Assembly: GCA_944386785.1 (NCBI GenBank) | Contig: CALXCM010000010.1 | Span: 1-33,368 of the forward strand | DNA from: an uncultured Clostridia bacterium | GTDB taxonomy: Bacteria; Bacillota; Clostridia; TANB77; CAG-508 | Direction of reading: 5' to 3' | Length of the DNA: 33,368 bases | Shown: piece by piece, positions 25,501 to 32,118 of the stretch | Numbering within the stretch: the stretch's first letter is position 1 | Layout of the letters: the number at the start of each line of letters is the position of its first letter | Notes under the pieces: model-generated | The model's database searches: none | What the model was told of the DNA's origin: nothing | The model's input: only the letters and a program-made list of their open reading frames with translations | Program-made: the position numbers and the translations under genes

Positions 25501-25938
25501 ATGGAAGATTTAGATATAGAAAAAATTATAATAGACAATTTTCATAAAATGATACAAAAGGAAAACTACCCAAAAGGAACAGTACAAAAACATATAAAAG
25601 AAATTCAAGAAGGATTAAGTATTATTAAAAAAAATGAAGACTTAGAAATATTAAAAACATTATATATAATAGAAGAAAAGTTATATAAGGAATTAAACAA
25701 AACTAATCAAACCATATTGATAAAAGACAATAATGGCATATTTACTAATGTAACTACAGCAATAATATTTGCACTAGGATATGGAAAAGGTGGTTTTAGG
25801 GTACAATTGCAAAGCAAAAACGAAAAAGACAAACATATTATTTTAGAAGTGCCAACAGAACTTAAAGATAAAGTTATAGATATATTAAATGCAAATTATA
25901 AAGACTGGGAAAACAAATTCAAGGTAGAAATTGCATAA
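25501..25938 (+). CDS. Hypothetical protein
   Basis: 145 residues, soluble, no recognised family. Helical N-terminal half (IEKIIIDNFHKMIQKEN, LEILKTLYIIEEKLYKEL), then a mixed region with a Gly-rich turn (ALGYGKGGFRVQL) and a final helix. GAAAGGA lies about 11 nt upstream. Separate transcription unit after the sortase module terminator. Confidence 0.55.
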   Translation: MEDLDIEKIIIDNFHKMIQKENYPKGTVQKHIKEIQEGLSIIKKNEDLEILKTLYIIEEKLYKELNKTNQTILIKDNNGIFTNVTTAIIFALGYGKGGFRVQLQSKNEKDKHIILEVPTELKDKVIDILNANYKDWENKFKVEIA

Positions 25939-26075
25939 TATCGGCTTTAAAAATAAGAAGTATGGTTGTATAATTAATTTTGATACAATATACTAATTTT
26001 TGTTTTTTGTCTGGCATTGTAGCCTTTACCCCCTAAAATATAAAAATAAGGCTATTAAGGTATAGTATCAATAAA

Positions 26076-26131
26076 AGCTCTTTTCCTAATATATAAAAGT
26101 AAAATATTATTAGAATACTTTAGGAAAGGGG
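26076..26131 (+). promoter_or_regulatory. Leader hairpin that can cover the ribosome-binding site
   Basis: CTTTTCCTAA (26080-26089) can pair with TTAGGAAAGG (26120-26129), and flanking TAAAA/TTTTTA extend the stem. The right arm is the ribosome-binding site GGAAAGGGG of the gene at 26140, 9 nt from its ATG. Confidence 0.5.
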
Positions 26132-26139
26132 TTTTTATA

Positions 26140-26355
26140 ATGGTTAATAGTAAAGATAAATTGACAGAGACAACAATGTTAGCATTACAAGGAAAATTGA
26201 GAGAAGAAAAGTTGATAAATATATTAAACAATAAAGATAAAAAGAATTTATTGTTAGAAATTTTGAATACTAAAAATAAACAACAAATTGCAGATTTACT
26301 TTTAAATAACTTAGATGATGAAAGCATGGCAAAAATAATAAGTTTAATTATATAA
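26140..26355 (+). CDS. Small helical hypothetical protein
   Basis: 71 residues, Leu/Lys/Asn-rich, probably all-helical (MLALQGKLREEKLINIL, QIADLLLNNLDDESMAKIISLII). No family. The strong GGAAAGGGG site is probably controlled by the leader hairpin. Small size and controlled expression would fit a regulator or antitoxin, without proof. Confidence 0.5.
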   Translation: MVNSKDKLTETTMLALQGKLREEKLINILNNKDKKNLLLEILNTKNKQQIADLLLNNLDDESMAKIISLII

Positions 26356-26450
26356 TTATATACATATTCAAATAAAAAACGTTTTAAAAGTAACCTAGTA
26401 TGTTAAAAATATAAGAAATTCTACAAAACGATAATTGAAAAAGCAATTTT

Positions 26451-26480
26451 AAAGAGTAGATACCTAATGTCTACTCTTTT
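26451..26480. terminator. Bidirectional terminator
   Basis: 10-bp perfect stem AAAGAGTAGA with its complement (26451-26460, 26470-26479), A run before and T run after, between convergent genes. Confidence 0.85.
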
Positions 26481-26485
26481 TAATT

Positions 26486-27046
26486 TTATAAGCTAAAATT
26501 ATAATAAGATTTATCGATTTCATCTTGGCTAATACCAATATAACGAAGTGTGATACTTGGCGAACTATGATTAAAAATAGTTTGCAATAAAGCCACATCG
26601 TGATATTGTTTGTAATGCCAGTAACCAAAAGTTTTTCTCATTGTGTGAGTTCCTACTTCTTCAAGTCCAAGCTTATTAGCAGTAGCTTTTAATATTCTGT
26701 AAGCTTGAGTAGTTGTAATTGGTTGATTAGTTCCAATTTGGCTTCTAAATAAGTATTCTCCTTGTACCATATTTTTTGTATAATTTTCAAGTTCATTATA
26801 TAAGCCATTACAAATAGGGAACTTTTTTATTTTACCAGTTTTTTTTTCTGTTATACTAATATGACTTTTCATATTACTGTAGTTATCCCTAATATCATCA
26901 TAATTTAATTTTATTATATCACTTACTCTTAATCCTGTGTTGATTCCAGTGTAGAAAAGTAAATAATTTCGAGTCCCTGTCCTCTTCAACTCTTCTTTCA
27001 TCTGCTCCAATTTTTCTTTGCTTCTAATTGGCTGTACAAAGTTCAT
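26486..27046 (-). CDS. Short tyrosine recombinase/integrase
   Basis: 186 residues, essentially the catalytic domain alone. Active-site residues are all visible: Arg in TGLRVSDI, Lys in KTGKIKKFPI, His-x-x-Arg in HTMRKTFGYW, His in FNHSS and Tyr in LRYIGIS. Start at 27046 with GGAGGT about 6 nt upstream; the frame remains open to 27118 but no site supports a longer form. It lacks the N-terminal core-binding and arm-binding domains of most ICE integrases, resembling FimB/FimE-size enzymes. A large dyad lies directly upstream. It may move or invert a local segment, or act with another recombinase outside the window. Confidence 0.93.
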   Translation of the reverse strand: MNFVQPIRSKEKLEQMKEELKRTGTRNYLLFYTGINTGLRVSDIIKLNYDDIRDNYSNMKSHISITEKKTGKIKKFPICNGLYNELENYTKNMVQGEYLFRSQIGTNQPITTTQAYRILKATANKLGLEEVGTHTMRKTFGYWHYKQYHDVALLQTIFNHSSPSITLRYIGISQDEIDKSYYNFSL

Positions 27047-27080
27047 TTTCCTACCTCCATTTCCTATTATGACTGTATAT

Positions 27081-27219
27081 TGTAATACATTTTTTGTAAC
27101 AGGTCGAGGCTTTTTCATACCTTTTTTTATTTAATAAATATCAAGAAAGACATAAATGCACTCATACTGTAAGGAATAACAAGATTTTAAAAAGGTATGA
27201 AAATAAGTATTGTATTACA
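27081..27219. repeat. Two-part dyad upstream of the recombinase gene
   Basis: Outer arms TGTAATACA (27081-27089) and complement (27211-27219); inner arms of 15 bp TTTTCATACCTTTTT (27112-27126) and complement (27189-27203). The inner arms enclose 62 nt. Order and orientation fit recombinase-binding sites or an invertible segment. Confidence 0.65.
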
Positions 27220-27248
27220 TTTTTATAAATGTAGTGAAAGGTCAGAGC

Positions 27249-28265
27249 TTAATATTTAGGCTTCTTTATTTTAAATACTGAAGGAGATAGATTAAGGTTA
27301 TTTTCGACTTCATTTAAAAATTCTGCATAAATTTTTAAGTAATATTCTCTCTTATTGCCAGTATTCCCTTTTATATATCTTTTTAGTTCACTAACAATTT
27401 TTTTTAGTTTAATATAATTATTATTAATTATTTCTTTTTCTTTTGTATTAATACTTTTTTTATGAATATTATCATAAAAACGAGTTCTAATTTTGTTCAA
27501 CTTTTTTTCTAATTCATCAAACTGTTTTTCCCAACTTTCTTGTTTTTCTGTATTACGGTCAATGGTCTTTCTTATACTTCTGCATGTTTTAGTTTGATTA
27601 TCAGGGCAAGAATTTTCACAATAACGAGTTTGTCCTCTAGAAGAAACAAAATATTTATGACAATTAGGATACTTACATTGTTTTATATATATTTTATTTA
27701 AAATTAGTTGATAATATGAAACCCTTAAAAGTTCAATAATATCCTGCACTATATAAGTATATTGTATTTCTAAAAATTTTTTCTTATTATAATTATATCT
27801 AATAAAAGTCGTAGGAAAAATAAGAAATTTATGCTCTCTCTCTTTTATGTCATATTTTGCATATTCAATAGAGTCAATTATGTGTTTTAAAATATCATTT
27901 ATTTCTTTTACATATATGCTAGTAAAATCATTATTCGATATATTTTTATTTATTTTTGATATACACTTTTTAAAAGCAAATCTTGTAATTCTAAAATATT
28001 CACTGATATTTGTAATTTTATTATATACTGAAATGACACTTTTAGAAAAATCATTTGAAATTATATAATTATTAACATTTGAATTAAATTCTTTTTTAAA
28101 ATTTTTTAAATCTTCTAACGAGTTCAAAAGAGCACAAAAACAAGTTCCTAATGGTTTAGAATTTTCAGTATCCATACCAAGAGTTGTTTCAGGCGTAAAC
28201 CAAGAATTAACAACTTTTTCTCTATTTCCAGTACATATAAAACAAAATTTATTTTTATCAGACAT
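27249..28265 (-). CDS. Zinc-finger protein, DUF6076/CGNR-like C-terminus
   Basis: 338 residues. CFIC near residue 8 is a first cysteine pair. The middle is helical and Asn/Ile/Lys-rich without a family. At about 195-235 a zinc-finger segment reads KQCKYPNCHKYFVSSRGQTRYCENSC ... CRSIRK, the type seen in DUF6076 and CGNR-like proteins. The C-terminal 100 residues are a charged coil. GGAGG lies about 10 nt before the ATG. A second protein with a related finger is encoded at 29788, also leftward. Possibly DNA- or RNA-binding; role unknown. Confidence 0.7.
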   Translation of the reverse strand: MSDKNKFCFICTGNREKVVNSWFTPETTLGMDTENSKPLGTCFCALLNSLEDLKNFKKEFNSNVNNYIISNDFSKSVISVYNKITNISEYFRITRFAFKKCISKINKNISNNDFTSIYVKEINDILKHIIDSIEYAKYDIKEREHKFLIFPTTFIRYNYNKKKFLEIQYTYIVQDIIELLRVSYYQLILNKIYIKQCKYPNCHKYFVSSRGQTRYCENSCPDNQTKTCRSIRKTIDRNTEKQESWEKQFDELEKKLNKIRTRFYDNIHKKSINTKEKEIINNNYIKLKKIVSELKRYIKGNTGNKREYYLKIYAEFLNEVENNLNLSPSVFKIKKPKY

Positions 28266-28424
28266 TTGACAATCCTCCTATCATATTTTCTGTGAAAAAA
28301 ACTTTTATATATTTTTTTTGTAGAACAGATATAAGCTAAGAATTATAATATAACTATACTACAAAACCATGATAATGTAAATTGTTTTTGAAGTAGAATA
28401 ATGAAAAAGAAAGGAAATGTTAAA

Positions 28425-28919
28425 ATGAGTGAAAAGATATTAAAACAAAATTACAAATTACTAAAATTAATTGCCAAAGATATTTTAGTAGATGATGAAC
28501 CTAAATTTATGTTGAAACAAGAAACAGAGTGGATAGGAAAAAGTTATTGTATATATGGTGCATCCGTTAAAAAAATAGATAATAATCATATACAATTATG
28601 TACATTCTATAATATGAAAAATTTTTCCATAGCTCCAGAAGGAAAATTTACTAGAGATCCAGAAATGACAATATTATTTAATAATGAATTGAAAATTGCA
28701 AGAATTTCAAAATATTATATAGACAACCCTAATGTAGCTTTTTTACTTAATGGTACTAATGTATATGAAAAAAATTTTAATTGTACAGAAAAATCAAAAG
28801 AAACAAAAGATGAAGTAGATTTAAACCTATATTTATATGAATGGTTGGAAGATTATGTAGAAACGATAAAAATTGAAAACAGCTTTTTTAGTGTAATTCC
28901 TATAAATAATAAAAAATAA
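28425..28919 (+). CDS. Hypothetical mobile-element protein
   Basis: 164 residues, alpha/beta. N-terminal helix (LKQNYKLLKLIAKDIL), several strands (YCIYGASVKKI, HIQLCTFYNM) and a C-terminal Trp-containing helix (LYLYEWLEDYVETI). It resembles DUF6908-type proteins in general build, but I cannot confirm this. Start at 28425, 9 nt after AAAGGA; an in-frame ATG at 28401 has no site. Confidence 0.55.
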   Translation: MSEKILKQNYKLLKLIAKDILVDDEPKFMLKQETEWIGKSYCIYGASVKKIDNNHIQLCTFYNMKNFSIAPEGKFTRDPEMTILFNNELKIARISKYYIDNPNVAFLLNGTNVYEKNFNCTEKSKETKDEVDLNLYLYEWLEDYVETIKIENSFFSVIPINNKK

Positions 28920-28949
28920 TGTTAATTTAGTTAAAAAGGAAAAATTAAA

Positions 28950-29315
28950 ATGAAACAAGAAATGTTAAAGGTATATGAAATGTATAATATAATTTATAAA
29001 AAAAGGAAAGAAAATCCCTTATATAGAAATTTAAAAAATGAAAATCTTAATATAGAGGAAATTGCCATTGCTATTAGTTCATTAATAACTAAAATGCTAA
29101 TTTCTTATAGTATGATAGATAATGTTAATGAAAGAAAAAAATTTGTTGAAATATCTAAAATTAAAAATCTTAACGAAGCAATTATAGAATATGCTGTTTT
29201 TAATAAAGAAGAAAAGCTATTAAATTGTTCAAAAGAGATAAGAGAATTTTTAAAAAAGAATTTTGAAAATAAAAAGACAAATACAAACAAAATAACTGCT
29301 AGACACTTAAAATAA
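28950..29315 (+). CDS. Hypothetical helical protein
   Basis: 121 residues, nearly all helical and basic, with a Ser/Ile/Leu-rich central helix (IAIAISSLITKMLISYSMI). AAAGGAAAAA precedes the ATG. Follows the 28425 gene by 30 nt in the same direction and is probably in one unit with it. No family. Confidence 0.55.
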   Translation: MKQEMLKVYEMYNIIYKKRKENPLYRNLKNENLNIEEIAIAISSLITKMLISYSMIDNVNERKKFVEISKIKNLNEAIIEYAVFNKEEKLLNCSKEIREFLKKNFENKKTNTNKITARHLK

Positions 29316-29350
29316 AAAACTAAATATATTGGATATGGAGGTAAAAAGCT

Positions 29351-29647
29351 ATGCAGATAGAAGTATTAATTTGCAACACAAACAGAAAAAAAGTAGGCAA
29401 ATGGATAACATTACCTACTTCGGAACACATAATAGATGAGACAATAGAAGAAATATGTCCTAATGTAAATGATAGGTGTACAATTAAAGAATATGAATCA
29501 GAGCTAGACATAGATGTAAAAACAGATGATGTATATAACTTAAACACAATTTTATCAAAAATAAATTCATACACTACTGATAAAAAAATTAAATATTTAA
29601 TAGACACTTATTCAAAAGATATTGAGGAAATATTGGAAAAAGTCTAA
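29351..29647 (+). CDS. ArdA-like antirestriction protein, N-terminal domain only
   Basis: 98 residues. It follows the N-terminal domain of ArdA, the DNA mimic that blocks type I restriction enzymes: IEVLICNTNRKKVGKWITLP, IDETIEEI, CTIKEYESELDIDVKTDDVYNLNTILSKI, with a strongly acidic surface. Full ArdA is about 165 residues and dimerises through its C-terminal domain, absent here. It could be a minimal inhibitor or a reduced relic. GGAGG lies about 9 nt upstream of the ATG. It ends at a terminator. Confidence 0.65.
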   Translation: MQIEVLICNTNRKKVGKWITLPTSEHIIDETIEEICPNVNDRCTIKEYESELDIDVKTDDVYNLNTILSKINSYTTDKKIKYLIDTYSKDIEEILEKV

Positions 29648-29664
29648 TATAGCTTTATTTTTAT

Positions 29665-29700
29665 AATCACTTTATACGAAGATGTATAGAGTGATTTTTT
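29665..29700 (+). terminator. Terminator after the ArdA-like gene
   Basis: 13-bp stem with one G-T pair (29665-29677 with 29684-29696), followed by TTTTTT. Confidence 0.85.
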
Positions 29701-29711
29701 GTAGAGTGTTT

Positions 29712-29781
29712 GGCAGACTAATAGCTAGGCAGCGAAAGACTGCTAAAGTGCCTGATGATGGTGGACCATTAGCTGAACAGC
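29712..29781. other. G+C-rich intergenic island of unknown nature
   Basis: 35 of 70 bases are G or C, twice the surrounding level. It is placed after the ArdA-like terminator and before the end of a convergent gene. Local pairing is possible: GCAG-CGAAAGA-CTGC within an outer AGGCA...TGCCT. It is also open on the plus strand as a 51-residue frame from ATG 29682 with the stretch ARQRKTAKVPDDGGPLAEQ, but that ATG lies inside the terminator stem without a ribosome-binding site. It could be a structured RNA, an origin or recombination site, or a gene fragment. Confidence 0.45.
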
Positions 29782-29787
29782 ATTGTA

Positions 29788-30960
29788 TTAATCAATATTC
29801 TTTTTATTTTCTTCCAATTCTTTTTCTAATTCTTTAATGTGTCTTTTTTGAGCAGGTTCTTTATAAAAGCTATTTAAATACTCAAAAATATAGCCATCTT
29901 TTTTAGCTTTAGCTTTTTCTTTTAAAAATTTCTCATATTCATCATCTTTTCCGGCATCTTTTTTTGCACTCATTCTTTTAGTAATATCCATTTCCATTTT
30001 TCGTATTATAGTTAAATTTTTATATTTATCCTTATTTTTCTTTATTTTTTCTTTGTGAGTTAATCCATTTTCGACGGGTCTATTACATTCTACAATATCA
30101 CTTTTACGAGCAACAAAAAAATTATTACAAGTTTTACATCTTCTTATAACAAAATGTGGTTCACGAATAAATAATATACTAAGGAAAGCGTATAAAAGTT
30201 CTTCTTCACTATATACTTCCGCTACATAGTTGTAAATTGTTTCTTCATATATTTCTTCATTTTTAATAATTTCGTGTGTTTCAATGCTATGAATATAGTC
30301 CTTATTTATATTGGTTTTAAATTCAACAAAACCACTTGTAAATATATTTATATTTTCTTGTGCATAAATCTTCCACAAATCTGCATTAATATAATCTTTA
30401 TTCTTAATTTTGTTTATTTTAGTATTTTGGGATACTTCTAGTATATCTTCTAAAATTTTAAGTGTCTTTATTTGTAAACTATCAAACAAATCATATTCAT
30501 AGTTAAGAAAAAATTTTTCTGTTCCACCTACTTCTTTCTTATTTTGAAATTTTAGATTTGGTAATATATAATCGTAAATTCCTAATTTTAATAATAAAAT
30601 TAATATATCATTGTCAAAATTTGAAATTTTATTTAATAATTTATCTTTTTTGTTTATAGAATCTCTAAATAATTTTAACATATCAAAATTTCTTTCATAT
30701 AAATTTAAATATCTTAATTGTAATAACAAATTTCTATTTTCTTCATTATATAAGTAATTCTTAATGTGATATAGTAATTCTTCTATTTGTAAGCTATTTA
30801 AACTTTCCTTTAACTTAGAAATCATTTTTTCTTTTAAATTATCAAATGATAATTCTAAAATAGGACTTGTAATTTTTCTATTATTATGTGCATATTTTCC
30901 ATCTATTTTTGTAAATTCTCTTTTATATTTTAAACCAGATACTGTAAAAGAAAGTATCAT
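29788..30960 (-). CDS. Zinc-finger protein, DUF6076-like
   Basis: 390 residues. A long helical Lys/Leu/Asn-rich N-terminal region is followed at about 272-295 by HFVIRRCKTCNNFFVARKSDIVECNRP, a zinc-finger segment like that of DUF6076 proteins, then a Lys-rich coil (MDITKRMSAKKDAGKDDEYEKFLKEKA). GGAGGG lies 6 nt before the ATG. It shares its finger and general layout with the protein encoded at 27249. Such proteins recur on Clostridia ICEs; no function is established that I know. Confidence 0.7.
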   Translation of the reverse strand: MILSFTVSGLKYKREFTKIDGKYAHNNRKITSPILELSFDNLKEKMISKLKESLNSLQIEELLYHIKNYLYNEENRNLLLQLRYLNLYERNFDMLKLFRDSINKKDKLLNKISNFDNDILILLLKLGIYDYILPNLKFQNKKEVGGTEKFFLNYEYDLFDSLQIKTLKILEDILEVSQNTKINKIKNKDYINADLWKIYAQENINIFTSGFVEFKTNINKDYIHSIETHEIIKNEEIYEETIYNYVAEVYSEEELLYAFLSILFIREPHFVIRRCKTCNNFFVARKSDIVECNRPVENGLTHKEKIKKNKDKYKNLTIIRKMEMDITKRMSAKKDAGKDDEYEKFLKEKAKAKKDGYIFEYLNSFYKEPAQKRHIKELEKELEENKKNID

Positions 30961-31049
30961 ATAAAACCCTCCATTTTGTTTTTTGTTTAATAAACTTAAA
31001 AATGTGTGATGCTATATATAAAAAAAAGCCTTATACTGTTTTCACAACA

Positions 31050-31109
31050 TTGAAAGTAAATTATCAACATTATTATATCAGTTTCTTGTTAAAAATGGAA
31101 TACTTTCAA
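31050..31109. repeat. Dyad between divergent genes
   Basis: TTGAAAGTA (31050-31058) and its complement (31101-31109), in the 204-nt gap between the leftward zinc-finger gene and the rightward series; a possible operator pair. Confidence 0.4.
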
Positions 31110-31164
31110 AATAAGAGAAAATGTAAAAATAAATCAAATTACAATTTTAAAGGAGGAATTTAAA

Positions 31165-31797
31165 ATGAAACCAGTAATAATAGTATCTAAAACTGGAAAG
31201 TTACGTTTAAGGAAAGCTACAAAAGAACAAATACAAATAATAAAGTCAAAATTAGGTATTAAAAACGAATTTATCTTTCCAAGATATTTGAGTAAAGAAG
31301 CACAGGAAGAAATAGTTACAAAATGGAAAAATTACATCTACGAAAACACAAACTTTAATTTTGCTTCATTTCATACTGAAATCCAAGAGGTAAAACCAAA
31401 TAGTTTTTTATTTGGAACAATTTTATTTCGTAGAGAAAATGAAATAATGAAAAAATTGAAATTTTACAAGCAACAGAAATTAAAGTTATCAAAAATAAAA
31501 AAACAGTATGAAAATATATTAACTTCAATAAGCAATTTAATAATAGAAAAAGCAGTTATTAACAGTTATCCAGATGAACTTTTGTTAAATTGTTTAAAAT
31601 TAGTAGATGATTTGATAGTAATTTTAAACGATGAAACAGAGCCAATACTTAAAGAATATGACAGCAGGATAGATAGCTGTAAATTAGAAATTAGTAGAAT
31701 AGAAAATTTTAAAGCAGAAGGAAAATATCAAATGCTAGTTTCTAATTCAGAATATTTAAAGGCTAGAACAATATTTGAGGAGGTGAACAAAATATGA
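31165..31797 (+). CDS. Hypothetical coiled-coil protein
   Basis: 210 residues. N-terminal basic segment (SKTGKLRLRKATKEQIQII), a beta region (FASFHTEIQEVKPNSFLFGTILF) and a long helical C-terminal half (KLKFYKQQKLKLSKIKKQYENIL). AAGGAGG lies before the ATG. It overlaps the next gene by four bases (ATGA), so translation is coupled. No family recognised. Confidence 0.6.
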   Translation: MKPVIIVSKTGKLRLRKATKEQIQIIKSKLGIKNEFIFPRYLSKEAQEEIVTKWKNYIYENTNFNFASFHTEIQEVKPNSFLFGTILFRRENEIMKKLKFYKQQKLKLSKIKKQYENILTSISNLIIEKAVINSYPDELLLNCLKLVDDLIVILNDETEPILKEYDSRIDSCKLEISRIENFKAEGKYQMLVSNSEYLKARTIFEEVNKI

Positions 31798-31976
31798 AAT
31801 CAGTTAAAGAATATTTAACTAATGATGAAAAACTCCAATGGGAGCAACAGACTTTAAGACAAGCACTAAATATTTTATGCGATGATAACAATGATTATGA
31901 CCAAATAATAATATTTGGTGCAGAATACCTATCACCAGAAATAAAAAAGGTGCTAGGAATAAAAAATGAAGATTAA
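31794..31976 (+). CDS. Small hypothetical protein
   Basis: 60 residues, acidic, helical (YLTNDEKLQWEQQTLRQALNIL). Its ATG overlaps the stop of the previous gene (ATGA) and GAGGAGG lies inside that gene's end, a typical coupled pair. No family. Confidence 0.6.
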   Translation: MKSVKEYLTNDEKLQWEQQTLRQALNILCDDNNDYDQIIIFGAEYLSPEIKKVLGIKNED

Positions 31977-32118
31977 AAGAAACTTAAAATCTTCATAAAA
32001 GATAGAATGCTTGTAATCCCTATCTATGGTCATCAATTAATATTATATTAACATAGAAATAGCAGAAAATCAAGCCTTCTATCAAAATTCAAATTTATTA
32101 TTAAAGGAGGAGATGTAA

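Noticed and set aside
26486..27118. Longer 210-residue form of the recombinase
   Set aside because: The extra N-terminal residues would cover the ribosome-binding site at 27051-27059 and the outer dyad arm, and have no initiation signal of their own.
29712..29781. tRNA gene
   Set aside because: G+C-rich and about the right length, but no acceptor stem, T-loop GTTCRA or cloverleaf could be built on either strand.
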